Assembly (NCBI RefSeq): GCF_000419765.1 | Contig: NZ_ATTQ01000010.1 | Coordinates: forward strand, 124,154 to 188,153 | Origin: Rhizobium mongolense USDA 1844 | GTDB taxonomy: Bacteria; Pseudomonadota; Alphaproteobacteria; Rhizobiales; Rhizobiaceae | Reading direction: 5' to 3' | Length of the DNA: 64,000 nucleotides | Notes under the pieces: generated by a model | Told to the model about the DNA's origin: nothing | What the model saw: the letters and a program-made list of their open reading frames with translations, nothing else | Database searches by the model: none | Shown: positions 53,052 to 62,365 of the stretch, piece by piece | How the letters are laid out: the number at the start of each line of letters is the position of its first letter | How positions within the stretch are numbered: position 1 is the first letter of the stretch | Translations under genes and position numbers: made by a program

Positions 53052-53659
53052 TGCAATCGCTTTATGTCGAGGGAACCAGCATCATGCACCGGCTTCCGGC
53101 GCGCTCGAAGCTGCTTGTTCTCGCGATCCTCGGCGTCATTCTCTTCACCACCCGCAACATTCCGCTGCTTTCGCTCGGCGTGCTGATAACAGGGGCCGTC
53201 TATTTCAGCCTCGGCCTGCCTTTCGGGCAGGCGACTGCACGACTGAAGCCCGTGCTGCTGACGATCTTCGTCGTGGCACTTTTCAGCCTCGCCTTCAATC
53301 CCTGGCATGGCGCGGTCGTGGCGCTGTTGCGGCTGACGGCGCTGATGCTCTTTGCGGCGGCGGTGACGGCGACAACGACGATCAGCGAGTTCATCGACGA
53401 GATCACGCTGCTTGCCCGCCCATTGGAGCGGGCCGGCCTGGTGGCGGCGAACGATGTCGGGCTTGCGGTCGGTCTCGTCGTCCGTTTCGTGCCGGAAATC
53501 CTTGGCCGCTACCAGGCGATCAAGGAGGCGCATACAGCCCGCGGCATTAAGGTGCGGCCCGTCACGGTGCTTGCGCCGTTGATCATCCTCACGCTCAGAG
53601 ATGCGGATAATATTGCCGCAGCGATTGACGCGCGCGGCGTTCGGCGGCATGTCAGTTAA
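53051..53659 (+). CDS. bioN: Biotin ECF transporter T component BioN
   Basis: 202 residues with about five membrane helices, a CbiQ-family T component. The Ala-Arg-Gly motifs that contact the ATPases are in the C-terminal part (KEAHTARGIKVRP and IDARGVRRH). It starts on the A of the bioM TGA (1-base overlap), so the two are coupled. It transmits the ATPase movement to BioY in the inner membrane. Confidence 0.92.
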   Translation: MQSLYVEGTSIMHRLPARSKLLVLAILGVILFTTRNIPLLSLGVLITGAVYFSLGLPFGQATARLKPVLLTIFVVALFSLAFNPWHGAVVALLRLTALMLFAAAVTATTTISEFIDEITLLARPLERAGLVAANDVGLAVGLVVRFVPEILGRYQAIKEAHTARGIKVRPVTVLAPLIILTLRDADNIAAAIDARGVRRHVS

Positions 53660-53683
53660 CATTCTGTAAACACGGAGCCCATC

Positions 53684-54247
53684 ATGAGCACCCGCGACCT
53701 CGTACTCTCAGCCCTCTTTGCCGCAATCATCGTGGCGCTCGGCATTCTGCCGCCGATCACGCTCGGCTTCATTCCGGTGCCGATCACCGCGCAGTCGCTT
53801 GGCGTCATGATGGCAGGCGTCGTGCTCGGCGCGCGCCGCGGCGCGATCGCCGTGCTGATCGTGCTTGTTCTTGTTGCGATCGGCCTTCCGGTGCTTTCAG
53901 GCGGCCGCGGCGGCCTTGCGGCATTTGCCGCACCGACGACCGGCTTCCTCATCGGCTGGCTCTTTGCCGCCTTCGTCACCGGCTATGTCGCCGAGCGCCT
54001 GGTGAAGGCCGAGCAGTCCGGCCTCGTGCAGACGGTCGGCTTCTTCCTCGCATCCGTGATCGGCGGCATCTTCGTTCTCTATGCTTTCGGGATCGCCTAT
54101 CTCGCGGTCGCTGCCGGCGTCGGCCTGCAACAGGCGTTCGTCGGCTCGATGGCCTTCGTCCCCGGCGATGTCATCAAGGCGTTCGTAGCAGCGCTCGCCG
54201 GCCGCGCCGTCATGGTTGGCTATCCGTTGCTGCCTGCACGTGCTTAG
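53684..54247 (+). CDS. bioY: Biotin ECF transporter S component BioY
   Basis: 187 residues with about six membrane helices. The substrate-binding module carries the BioY signatures: PITAQSLGVMMAGVVLGARRGA near the N-terminus, GGLAAFAAPTTGFLIGW in the middle and FVPGDVIKAFVAA near the end. It binds biotin and is energised by BioMN. It follows bioN by 24 bases and converges on the thioesterase gene, with only 9 bases between the stops. Confidence 0.95.
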   Translation: MSTRDLVLSALFAAIIVALGILPPITLGFIPVPITAQSLGVMMAGVVLGARRGAIAVLIVLVLVAIGLPVLSGGRGGLAAFAAPTTGFLIGWLFAAFVTGYVAERLVKAEQSGLVQTVGFFLASVIGGIFVLYAFGIAYLAVAAGVGLQQAFVGSMAFVPGDVIKAFVAALAGRAVMVGYPLLPARA

Positions 54248-54256
54248 GATCGGAGC

Positions 54257-54658
54257 CTAATCAACGAAGGTGTAAAGCCAGTCGCGCGTTTCTTCAGGGA
54301 GCGCGGCCGGCGACAGGTCTTCGCGATTGCGCGCTTGCCAGATGATCTCGACCTCGGCGGCGCGTTCGCCTTCCGCCTCGACGGCAATCAGAAAGCCGAC
54401 GGAGCGGACGCCGATCTTGTCGACCGCGGTGGTGAACTCCACCAGTTCGTCGTAGTGCAAGGGCCGGTGCAGGATGCAGGAAATCTTGCTTGCAGTATAA
54501 ATTGGCTCGCCTTCCACTTCCGGCCGCGTAAGCCAGAAATTTGCAAGTACGGATTCGGCATAGGAAATATAGGACGAGATGAACATCTCACCATGCATGT
54601 CGACATCCCGAAACGGCACACGTATTTCCGCTACGTTCGAGCGCGCTGATTTTGCCAT
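54257..54658 (-). CDS. Acyl-CoA thioesterase (hot-dog fold)
   Basis: 133 residues. The 4-hydroxybenzoyl-CoA thioesterase-like signature FRDVDMHGEMFISSYISY includes the catalytic Asp and the helix that follows. A cytosolic enzyme hydrolysing an acyl-CoA; the acyl group is unknown. ATG 54658 has a weak ribosome site. It is divergent from the HDAC-like gene. Confidence 0.85.
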   Translation of the reverse strand: MAKSARSNVAEIRVPFRDVDMHGEMFISSYISYAESVLANFWLTRPEVEGEPIYTASKISCILHRPLHYDELVEFTTAVDKIGVRSVGFLIAVEAEGERAAEVEIIWQARNREDLSPAALPEETRDWLYTFVD

Positions 54659-54728
54659 CTGTCTGCCTATCCTTCCTTCCCTGCTGAAAGACTAATGGCG
54701 ACACAGGCCGAAGTAAACGGTGGAGGTA

Positions 54729-54754
54729 ACATGCGCGCGACACCGCGCGTATGT
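54729..54754. promoter_or_regulatory. Inverted repeat upstream of HDAC-like gene
   Basis: ACATGCGCGCG (54729-54739) and CGCGCGTATGT (54744-54754) pair with one mismatch around ACAC. The repeat lies between the divergent thioesterase and HDAC-like genes, about 65 bases before the latter. It may be a regulator site or a transcript hairpin; no regulator gene is adjacent. Confidence 0.4.
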
Positions 54755-54820
54755 TGAAATTGCCGGCATTTGCGCCATCTGCTGTGGATCATGACTGGGG
54801 CAAGCGATAAGAGTATCCGC

Positions 54821-55756
54821 ATGAGCACCCGCCTTTACGAACACCCGATCTTTCTCGAACATGTCACGCCCGCGGGCCATCCCGAGCGGCCGGACCGGAT
54901 GCGGGCAATCAACGTCGCGCTCGGCCATCCGAATTTCGAGCGGCTGGAGCGCAAGGAGGCGCCGCAGGCGAACGAGGAGGCCGTGCTGCTTGCCCATCCC
55001 GAGGAACATCTGCGCGCCGTCATGCGCCAGATTCCCGAAGAGGACGGCGAGATCAACCAGATCGAGGCCGATACCTATGCGAGCCCGAAGAGCCTGCAGG
55101 CGGCGCTGACGGGCGTCGGTGCGGCCATGGCTGCGGTGGATGACGTCTTCACCGGCAAGGCCGACAATGTCTTCGTCGCCGCCCGCCCGCCCGGGCATCA
55201 CGCGGAGAAGCTGACGGCAATGGGCTTCTGCTTCTTCAACAATGCGGCGATCGCCGCCCGCCATGCCCAGAAACGCCATGGCGCCGAGCGTGTCGCGATC
55301 GTCGATTGGGACGTGCACCACGGCAACGGCACGCAGGACATCTTCTGGGACGACGCCTCCGTGCTCTTCTGCTCGACGCATCAAATGCCGCTCTATCCGG
55401 GATCGGGCGCGAAGGACGAAAGCGGCAAGCACGGCACGATCATCAATGCGCCGCTTTCGCCGAATGTCGGCAGCGATCATTTCCGCGAGGCATTCAAATC
55501 GCGCGTGCTGCCGGCGCTTGTCGATTTCCGGCCGGACCTCATCATCATATCTGCCGGATTCGACGCGCATCACCGCGATCCCTTGGCGCAGATCAATCTT
55601 GTCGGCGAGGATTTCGACTGGGCGACCGGAAGATTGCTGGAGATAGCCGACAAAAGCGCCTCCAACCGGGTCGTCAGCCTGCTGGAAGGCGGCTATGATC
55701 TGGAAGGGCTTGCCGAATCGGCAGGCCTGCATGTGCTTCGATTGATGAAGGGTTGA
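54821..55756 (+). CDS. Histone-deacetylase-family zinc hydrolase
   Basis: 311 residues from ATG 54821. Class II HDAC fold: RPPGHHAEK (catalytic His pair), GFCFFNNAAIAARHA, VDWDVHHGNGTQ (zinc Asp and His) and SAGFDAHHRDP (second zinc Asp). Bacteria lack histones, so likely substrates are acetylpolyamines or other small N-acetyl compounds (acetylpolyamine amidohydrolase-like). It is followed within three bases by xseB, with dxs and tlyA further on. Confidence 0.92.
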   Translation: MSTRLYEHPIFLEHVTPAGHPERPDRMRAINVALGHPNFERLERKEAPQANEEAVLLAHPEEHLRAVMRQIPEEDGEINQIEADTYASPKSLQAALTGVGAAMAAVDDVFTGKADNVFVAARPPGHHAEKLTAMGFCFFNNAAIAARHAQKRHGAERVAIVDWDVHHGNGTQDIFWDDASVLFCSTHQMPLYPGSGAKDESGKHGTIINAPLSPNVGSDHFREAFKSRVLPALVDFRPDLIIISAGFDAHHRDPLAQINLVGEDFDWATGRLLEIADKSASNRVVSLLEGGYDLEGLAESAGLHVLRLMKG

Positions 55757-55758
55757 GT

Positions 55759-56010
55759 ATGACTGACAGCGCCAAGCCGGAGGTTTCCGGTCTTTCCTTC
55801 GAAAAGGCGGTTGCCGAACTCGAAAGCATCGTGGCCCGCCTGGAGCGCGGCGACGTGGCGCTCGATGAATCCATCGAGATCTACGAGCGCGGCGAAGCGC
55901 TGAAGAAGCATTGTGAGACGCTGCTTTCGGCTGCCGAAAACCGCATCGAGAAGATCCGGCTCGACCGCGCCGGCAAACCGCAGGGCACGGAGCCGCTGGA
56001 CGGGGCGTGA
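55759..56010 (+). CDS. xseB: Exodeoxyribonuclease VII small subunit
   Basis: 83 residues from ATG 55759. The helical family core reads FEKAVAELESIVARLERGDVALDESI, then LKKHCETLLSAAENRIEKI. With XseA it degrades single-stranded DNA from either end. It starts two bases after the HDAC stop and is probably translated from the same message. A TTG at 55753 is an alternative start. Confidence 0.95.
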   Translation: MTDSAKPEVSGLSFEKAVAELESIVARLERGDVALDESIEIYERGEALKKHCETLLSAAENRIEKIRLDRAGKPQGTEPLDGA

Positions 56011-56097
56011 TCCCGTAAAACATTCTCCCAAGACTTCTGGCCGGAAGCAAATCGTCAGTCTAACATCCTCCACCAACAGCAGAGGGAACAGTTCAGA

Positions 56098-56865
56098 ATG
56101 ACGGATAGGCTGAAGGGCAAGGTTGCCATCATCTCGGGCGGTGCGACCGGCATGGGCGGCGCAGCGTCAAAGCTGTTTGCCGCCGAAGGCGCTCGTGTCG
56201 CGATCATAGACCGCAATGGCGAGGCGGCGGCGCAGACCGCCACGGCCATCCGGGATGCAGGCGGTGAAGCGGATTACTGGATTGCCGACGTTTCCGACGA
56301 GAAAGCGGTGAACACCGCCGTTGCCGGTATCGAGGAGCGCTATGGCGCCGTTACCGTGCTCTTCAATCATGCGGGCACCATCGTCATCAAGCCGTTCCTG
56401 GAAACGACGCTTGAGGAATGGGATTGGCTGCATGCCGTCAACGTGCGCTCGATGTTCCTGATGACAAAGGCCGTGTTGCCGAAGATGATCGCGGCAGGCG
56501 GCGGATCGATCGTCTGTACCTCGTCCATCTCCGCCGTTGCCGCGACGCCGATGGAAGTGCTCTATGACACGACCAAGGGTGCAGTGCATATGTTCGCGCG
56601 AGCGATTGCGGTGGAATTCCGCGACCGCAACATCCGCTGCAATGCAGTCTGCCCCGGCTTCATCCGTACGCCGCACGGCCTTCGTGAGGTAGCCGACTTA
56701 CAGGCGTTTGGCGTCGATCTTTCCGACGCCGCGATTGCTGCGCAGCAGGGAAGGATCGGCGAGCCGGAAGATGTAGCGAGGGCGGCGCTCTATTTGGCGA
56801 GCGACGAATCCAGCTTCGTCAACGGAGCCCATCTCTTCGTCGATAACGGCTTCACAGCCATCTGA
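56098..56865 (+). CDS. Short-chain dehydrogenase/reductase
   Basis: 255 residues of the classical SDR type. GGATGMGGA (about 14-22) binds the cofactor, NHAG is at about 90, and the active site is Ser in TSSISA with YDTTK. Asp38 in IIDRNGE after the second strand favours NAD(H). GAGGGAAC precedes ATG 56098. The substrate is unknown; relatives include cyclic alcohol and 3-hydroxyacyl dehydrogenases. It lies between xseB and pirin, all on the plus strand. Confidence 0.88.
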   Translation: MTDRLKGKVAIISGGATGMGGAASKLFAAEGARVAIIDRNGEAAAQTATAIRDAGGEADYWIADVSDEKAVNTAVAGIEERYGAVTVLFNHAGTIVIKPFLETTLEEWDWLHAVNVRSMFLMTKAVLPKMIAAGGGSIVCTSSISAVAATPMEVLYDTTKGAVHMFARAIAVEFRDRNIRCNAVCPGFIRTPHGLREVADLQAFGVDLSDAAIAAQQGRIGEPEDVARAALYLASDESSFVNGAHLFVDNGFTAI

Positions 56866-56937
56866 CGAACATGAACCCTTTCGCGGCGGCCCGCCAGGCG
56901 CTATTGCTGGTTGCGCCCTCGTGCTCGGAGAACCGCC

Positions 56938-57861
56938 ATGTCCTTCTTCCCCGGTAAAGACCCGCTGCCCGGTGACGCCTTCGCCTGCGACGCCATCGAG
57001 AATCTGATCATTCCGCGCACCAGCGATATCGGCGGTTTTCAGGTGCGGCGAGCGCTTCCGACGCGGCAGCGCCGGCTGGTGGGGCCGTTCATCTTCTTCG
57101 ACCGGATGGGACCGGCGATTCTGAAGCCTGGCGAAGCGCTGGATGTGAAGCCGCATCCGCATATCGGATTGTCGACAGTCACCTATCTTTTCGATGGCGA
57201 AATCCGGCATATGGACAGTCTTGGTACCGAGAAGGTGATACGGCCCGGCGATATCAACCTGATGACGGCCGGGCGCGGCATCGTGCATTCGGAGCGCACG
57301 CCCGACAATCTGCGTGGTCACCCGCTGCTGATGTCGGGCCTGCAGACCTGGCTGGCACTACCGGACGACAAGGAAGAAATCGACCCTTCGTTTGCCCATA
57401 CGGAAAAAAGCGAGATGCCGCTGATCGATGAACGTGGCGTGAGAGGGCGCGTCGTCATCGGCTCCTTCGAAGGCATGACGTCGCCGGTCAAGGTGTTTTC
57501 GGACACGCTCTATGCCGATCTCGATATTGAACCAGGCGCCAGCTTCCCCTTCGGCGCGGCCCATGAAGAGCGCGCAGCCTATGTGCTTTCAGGCGAAGTC
57601 ATCATCGCCGGCGACCGCTTTGCCGCGGATCAGCTGCTCGTCTTCCGGCCAGGCGACGCAATCACGCTTGAGGCAGGTCCTGCGGGCTGTCATCTGATGC
57701 TCTTTGGGGGTGCGGCGCTGAATTCGAAGCGGTACATCTGGTGGAACTTCGTTTCCTCCTCCAAGGAGCGTATCGAGAAGGCGAAGGAGGAATGGCGCAC
57801 GGGCCGCTTCGACATCGTTCCGGGGGACGAAGAGGAATTCGTGCCTTTGCCTGAAGGATGA
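56938..57861 (+). CDS. Pirin family cupin protein
   Basis: 307 residues from ATG 56938. The N-terminal cupin carries the pirin metal-site segment HPHIGLSTVTYLFDGEIRH and the later GRGIVHSE; a C-terminal cupin follows (about 160-290). Bacterial pirins can act as quercetin 2,3-dioxygenases or regulate dehydrogenases; the role here is not settled. dxs begins about 100 bases downstream. Confidence 0.9.
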   Translation: MSFFPGKDPLPGDAFACDAIENLIIPRTSDIGGFQVRRALPTRQRRLVGPFIFFDRMGPAILKPGEALDVKPHPHIGLSTVTYLFDGEIRHMDSLGTEKVIRPGDINLMTAGRGIVHSERTPDNLRGHPLLMSGLQTWLALPDDKEEIDPSFAHTEKSEMPLIDERGVRGRVVIGSFEGMTSPVKVFSDTLYADLDIEPGASFPFGAAHEERAAYVLSGEVIIAGDRFAADQLLVFRPGDAITLEAGPAGCHLMLFGGAALNSKRYIWWNFVSSSKERIEKAKEEWRTGRFDIVPGDEEEFVPLPEG

Positions 57862-57890
57862 ACTCCCTTAGAATTATGGGGTTGCGGTTC

Positions 57891-57919
57891 TTGAAATGCA
57901 CTTGTTTTGCCGCAATCTA
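57891..57919 (+). promoter_or_regulatory. Possible sigma-70-type promoter for dxs
   Basis: TTGAAA (57891-57896) and AATCTA (57914-57919) are separated by 17 bases and sit about 45 bases before the dxs GTG. Both hexamers match the usual consensus partly. This is an eye-level match; transcription could also continue from pirin. Confidence 0.35.
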
Positions 57920-57962
57920 ATCGAATAAGCAAAGCAAGAACCATAAGAAAGAGCTCCCGCCC

Positions 57963-59879
57963 GTGACACATCAGCCGAAAACCCCGCTGCTCGACCAGGT
58001 CAAATATCCCGCCGACCTGCGCAAGCTCGAGGATCGTGACCTGCCGCAGCTTGCGCGCGAAGTCCGAGACGAGATGATCGATGCGGTCTCGCGCACCGGC
58101 GGACATCTGGGCGCGGGTCTTGGCGTCGTCGAACTGACGATCGCCATCCACAGCGTCTTCGATACGCCCGAGGACCGGTTGATCTTCGACGTCGGCCACC
58201 AGTGTTACCCGCACAAGATCCTTACCGGCCGCCGCGAGCGGATCCGCACGCTGCGTCAGGAAGGCGGCCTTTCCGGGTTCACGCGGCGCGCCGAGAGCGA
58301 ATACGATCCCTTCGGGGCGGCGCACTCATCGACCTCGATTTCCGCGGGTCTCGGCATGGCGGTCGCCGCCGAACTGAGCAAGACAGACCGGCGCGTGATT
58401 GCCGTCATCGGCGACGGCGCGATGTCGGCCGGCATGGCTTACGAGGCGCTGAACAATGCCGGCGCGCTCGATGCGCGGCTCATCGTCATCCTCAACGACA
58501 ACGATATGTCAATTGCCCCGCCGACGGGTGCCATGAGCGCCTATCTCGCCCGCCTCGCCTCCGGACGGACCTATATGGGCTTTCGCGATTTCGGCAAGAA
58601 GCTGACGGCTTATCTCGGCAAGAAAGTCGACCGGGCGCTCACCCGCGCCGTCGAGCATGCGCGAGGCTACGTGACCGGCGGCACCATGTTCGAGGAAATG
58701 GGCTTCTACCATATCGGCCCGATCGATGGACATTCGTTCGAGCATCTGCTCCCGGTGCTGCGCAATGTGCGCGACAACGCCGAAGGTCCGGTGTTGATCC
58801 ACGTCGTGACGCAGAAGGGCAAGGGTTATCCGCCTGCCGAAGCCGCCGCCGACAAGTACCACGGCGTCAACAAATTCGATGTCATCACCGGGGCGCAGGC
58901 GAAGGTGAAGCCGAATGCGCCGAGCTATACGAGCGTCTTCGCCGAGGCGCTGGTGCAGGAGGCAACGCTCGACGACAAGATCGTCGGCATCACGGCGGCC
59001 ATGCCGAATGGCACTGGCCTGGACAAGCTTGCCGAAGTCTTCCCTGCCCGCTGTTTCGATGTCGGCATCGCCGAGCAGCATGCCGTCACCTTCGCGGCCG
59101 GCCTCGCCACCGAGGGTTACAAGCCGTTTGCGGCGCTCTATTCCACCTTCCTGCAGCGCGCCTACGACCAGGTCGTCCACGATGTCGCAATCCAGGGCCT
59201 GCCGGTCCGTTTCCCGATCGACCGCGCTGGTTTCGTCGGCGCCGACGGCCCGACGCATGCGGGTTCGTTCGACACGACATTCCTTGCGACGCTTCCCGGC
59301 TTCGTCGTCATGGCTGCGGCCGACGAGGTGGAACTGAAGCATATGGTGCGCACGGCGGCGGCTTATGACGCCGGCCCGATTTCATTCCGTTATCCGCGCG
59401 GCGAAGGTGTCGGCGTCGAAATGCCGGCGCGCGGCGAAATCCTGCAGATCGGCAAGGGCCGCATCGTCAAGGAAGGCACCAAGGTTGCGCTGCTTTCCTT
59501 CGGCTCGCGGCTCGCGGACTGCCTGCTTGCGGCCGAAGATCTTGAGGCTGCCGGCCTTTCGACCACGGTTGCCGATGCGCGTTTCGCCAAGCCGCTGGAC
59601 CACGGCCTGATTCGCCAGCTCGCCCGCCACCACGAAATGCTGATCACCGTCGAAGAAGGCGCCATCGGCGGCTTTGGCAGTCATGTGCTGCATTTCCTTG
59701 CGATGGAAGGCCTGCTTGAAAGCGGCCTGAAGGTCCGCTCGCTCACCATGCCCGATATCTGGATGGAGCAGGCGAAACCAGAGGTGATGAACGCTCATGC
59801 CGGTCTCGACCGCGCAGGCATTGTTTCCACCGTCTTCCGGACACTCGGCCCCGGCGCGGCCGTGGGGGTTGCGGGCTGA
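57963..59879 (+). CDS. dxs: 1-deoxy-D-xylulose-5-phosphate synthase
   Basis: Condenses pyruvate and glyceraldehyde 3-phosphate, the first step of the MEP isoprenoid route completed by ispH at 26 kb. 638 residues from GTG 57963. Thiamine-diphosphate motif GDGAMSAGMAYEALNNA, the conserved His in GHQCYPHKILTGR, the transketolase centre (AEQHAVTFAAGLA) and the C-terminal domain are intact. In related genomes tlyA usually follows closely; here an AraC remnant and a chemoreceptor lie between them. Confidence 0.97.
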   Translation: MTHQPKTPLLDQVKYPADLRKLEDRDLPQLAREVRDEMIDAVSRTGGHLGAGLGVVELTIAIHSVFDTPEDRLIFDVGHQCYPHKILTGRRERIRTLRQEGGLSGFTRRAESEYDPFGAAHSSTSISAGLGMAVAAELSKTDRRVIAVIGDGAMSAGMAYEALNNAGALDARLIVILNDNDMSIAPPTGAMSAYLARLASGRTYMGFRDFGKKLTAYLGKKVDRALTRAVEHARGYVTGGTMFEEMGFYHIGPIDGHSFEHLLPVLRNVRDNAEGPVLIHVVTQKGKGYPPAEAAADKYHGVNKFDVITGAQAKVKPNAPSYTSVFAEALVQEATLDDKIVGITAAMPNGTGLDKLAEVFPARCFDVGIAEQHAVTFAAGLATEGYKPFAALYSTFLQRAYDQVVHDVAIQGLPVRFPIDRAGFVGADGPTHAGSFDTTFLATLPGFVVMAAADEVELKHMVRTAAAYDAGPISFRYPRGEGVGVEMPARGEILQIGKGRIVKEGTKVALLSFGSRLADCLLAAEDLEAAGLSTTVADARFAKPLDHGLIRQLARHHEMLITVEEGAIGGFGSHVLHFLAMEGLLESGLKVRSLTMPDIWMEQAKPEVMNAHAGLDRAGIVSTVFRTLGPGAAVGVAG

Positions 59880-59984
59880 CGCCATCTGGGGCCTTGGGCA
59901 GCGCGCAGGCTCCCCCAAAGCTACCAATCTACTTCTTTCCGTCCGGTGTGCCGCCGCACTTCCCGGCGGCGGCAGGTCAGCCGC

Positions 59985-60359
59985 AGGTGACAGCTGCGGC
60001 GACGCCGCATCTGATCGACGCAGGCGTCCGATTGCTGCCTACGCGCCGGAATATGCGGGGGTCCTCGCACCGCTTTTCGAACGCGAGATCCTATACCGAG
60101 CCGGCCGCAGGCGGGTCTGCTGCAGCAGATCGCCAATGGTAAAAGCCGGCTGAACCAGATCGGCCGCCCAATCGATTTCGTGCGCAGATCAGGCTGCAGG
60201 AGGCGCGGCGCCTCATGGTCGTCGAAGGCATGAAGGCGGCCGAAGCGGGATTTCCCATTGCTACGACAGCCCGTCCCAGTTCAGCGGCGACTATGTCCGG
60301 TTCCACCATTGCCACCGAAAGGCGACGTCGAGCGAATGCGCGGCATCCAGGGCATTTAG
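59985..60359 (+). pseudogene. AraC-family regulator remnant
   Basis: Pieces of one AraC-type protein appear in order but in shifting frames. First ATPHLIDAGVRLL and then VLAPLFEREILYR (N-terminal AraC domain), next LLQQIANGKSRLNQIGRPIDFVRR (inter-domain helix), then IRLQEARRLMVVEGMKAAEAGF (HTH end), YDSPSQFSGDYVRF, and finally PPKGDVERMRGIQGI followed by TAG at 60357-60359. The first HTH between DFVRR and RLQEARR (about 30-50 residues) is deleted, and at least three frameshifts occur. The gene is clearly dead. It lies just after dxs on the same strand. Confidence 0.75.
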
Positions 60360-60427
60360 CACGCAACAAACGAGAAGGGCGGCCAAACCGTCCGCCCCCC
60401 TCTTATATTCCAGATCGATCAGCGATC

Positions 60428-62365
60428 TCAGAATTCCGTCCAATCGTCTTGGACGGCTGCGGCGGTTGCCGCCTTGCCGACGAAGGCGCTGGCGAGCTTG
60501 TTGGTCAGCGCGCGGGCGGGCGATGCAACAGGGCGGGCGCCGGACTGCCCGGCAATCGCACGGGGTGCGGCTGCCGGTGCGGCCTGGCCGAGCTTGAACT
60601 GTTGCAGCAAGGCGTCCAGCGCGTTGGCTTCCTGAGCCAGCGCATGGCTTGCCGCCGTTTGTTCTTCGACCATGGCAGCATTCTGCTGCGTGCCCTGGTC
60701 CATATTGTTGACGGCGGTGTTGATCTCCTGCAGGCCGATCGACTGTTCGCGCGTGGCGGTGACGATCGCGCCGATATGGCGGTTGATCTCCTGGACCTCG
60801 CTTACGATCTCGGCAAGCGCCTTGCCGGTTTCACCGACAAGCGAGACGCCGGTGTTGACATGGTCGCCGGAGGTCGTGATCAGCGCCTTGATCTCCTTGG
60901 CGGCGTTGGCGGAACGCTGGGCCAGTTCACGCACCTCCTGGGCAACGACGGCAAAGCCCTTGCCCGCATCACCTGCACGGGCGGCCTCGACGCCCGCGTT
61001 CAAGGCAAGCAGGTTCGTCTGGAAGGCGATGTCGTCGATGACGCCGATGATGTTGCTGATCTCGCCCGAGGACTTCTCGATCTGCTGCATGGCAGTGACG
61101 GCCTTGCGGACAACATCGCCGGAGCGCTCGGCACCGAGACGCGCACGCTCGACCAGATGGCCGACATCTTCGGCGCGCTTGGCGCTGTCGCGGACGGTCG
61201 TCGTGACCTCTTCGAGAGCTGCGGCGGTTTCCTCGACAGCAGCAGCCTGCTGTTCGGTGCGGCGGGCGAGGTCGTCGGCGGCGGAGCGGATTTCGCCGGC
61301 GCCGGCATTGATCGCCGAGGCATTGCGGCCAACCGCCTGGAGTGCAGACTGGAGCTTTTCAGCGGCATGGTTGAAGTCGTTTCGCAGGCTGTCGAAGTGA
61401 GCGGAGAAGGGCGTTGCGATCCGGCTTGCGACATCGCCGTTGGCGAGGTTCGAAAGACCACCCGCCAGACTATCGATCGCAAAGCGGATCTCGGCTGCCT
61501 CGCGGGCCTTCTCCTCGTCGGAGAGCTGGCGCTGGCGCTCGGCCTCGTCGCGCATGCGGTCCGTCTCGCCGGAAAGGCGCTGCTTTTCGATTGCGGCCTC
61601 CTTGAAGACCAGCACCGATTTCGCCATCAGGCCGACCTCGTCGCCGCGGTCGAGCGCCGGCACGTCGATATCGTTGTGGCCCGCTGCCAAGCGGCCCATG
61701 GCGACGGTCATGCCGACGATCGGCTGCGCGATGGTACGCGATAGAAGCCAGGCGAGCACGGCTGCGGCAAGCGATGCAGCGATGCCACCGACGATCAGCG
61801 TGAAGGTCAGATCCTTGTTGGCGTCGAGCTGGGTTGCGGCAAAGGCCGCCGACTTTTCGCGGGCGACAGCCTTGATCTTGGCGGAGGCCTGACGGAAGCC
61901 GTCGAGTTGTCCCTTCGTGGCGTTAACACCGATCTTGACGACGTCTGCGATCGGCGTCTCGGTTTCCTTGCGGGCTCTGGCCTGCGGTTCGGCAAGTTCG
62001 TGGAAATAGAGATCGGCCGCCTTTTGCATGCCGTCGATCATCCCGATCAGTTCCGCCTCGCCTGCAGCTGTCTGCTTGGCAGCAGCAATCGCCTTCAGCA
62101 TGCGTTCGCGATTGGCGAAGATATCGCCATAGGTGCTGTCGCTGCGGAAGAGGATGAAGCCACGCAGGTTGACGGCCTGCTCCAGCATCGCCTGCAGCGC
62201 GTCGTCGATGTGATTGACGAGGAGCTCCGATTTCTCCTGTTCGGCGGCAGCCGCAGCCGACGCGTTTGCCTTGCTGTACACATAGGCTGAGACGGAAATG
62301 AAGATGAGAATCAGCGCGGCAAAGGTTGCGGCAAGCTTTCCCTTCAAGGACATGTTGGCGAACAC
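60428..62365 (-). CDS. Methyl-accepting chemotaxis protein
   Basis: 645 residues from GTG 62365, which has AGGAG upstream (ATG 62353 is in frame). The N-terminal helix (about 10-30), a helical periplasmic sensor (about 35-188) and a second helix (about 190-210) lead to HAMP and the signalling domain with the hairpin tip around GFAVVAQEVRELAQRSANAAKEI. The C-terminus ends DWTEF, an xWxxF pentapeptide of the kind that tethers CheR/CheB. The ligand is unknown. It sits on the minus strand between dxs and tlyA. Confidence 0.93.
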   Translation of the reverse strand: MFANMSLKGKLAATFAALILIFISVSAYVYSKANASAAAAAEQEKSELLVNHIDDALQAMLEQAVNLRGFILFRSDSTYGDIFANRERMLKAIAAAKQTAAGEAELIGMIDGMQKAADLYFHELAEPQARARKETETPIADVVKIGVNATKGQLDGFRQASAKIKAVAREKSAAFAATQLDANKDLTFTLIVGGIAASLAAAVLAWLLSRTIAQPIVGMTVAMGRLAAGHNDIDVPALDRGDEVGLMAKSVLVFKEAAIEKQRLSGETDRMRDEAERQRQLSDEEKAREAAEIRFAIDSLAGGLSNLANGDVASRIATPFSAHFDSLRNDFNHAAEKLQSALQAVGRNASAINAGAGEIRSAADDLARRTEQQAAAVEETAAALEEVTTTVRDSAKRAEDVGHLVERARLGAERSGDVVRKAVTAMQQIEKSSGEISNIIGVIDDIAFQTNLLALNAGVEAARAGDAGKGFAVVAQEVRELAQRSANAAKEIKALITTSGDHVNTGVSLVGETGKALAEIVSEVQEINRHIGAIVTATREQSIGLQEINTAVNNMDQGTQQNAAMVEEQTAASHALAQEANALDALLQQFKLGQAAPAAAPRAIAGQSGARPVASPARALTNKLASAFVGKAATAAAVQDDWTEF

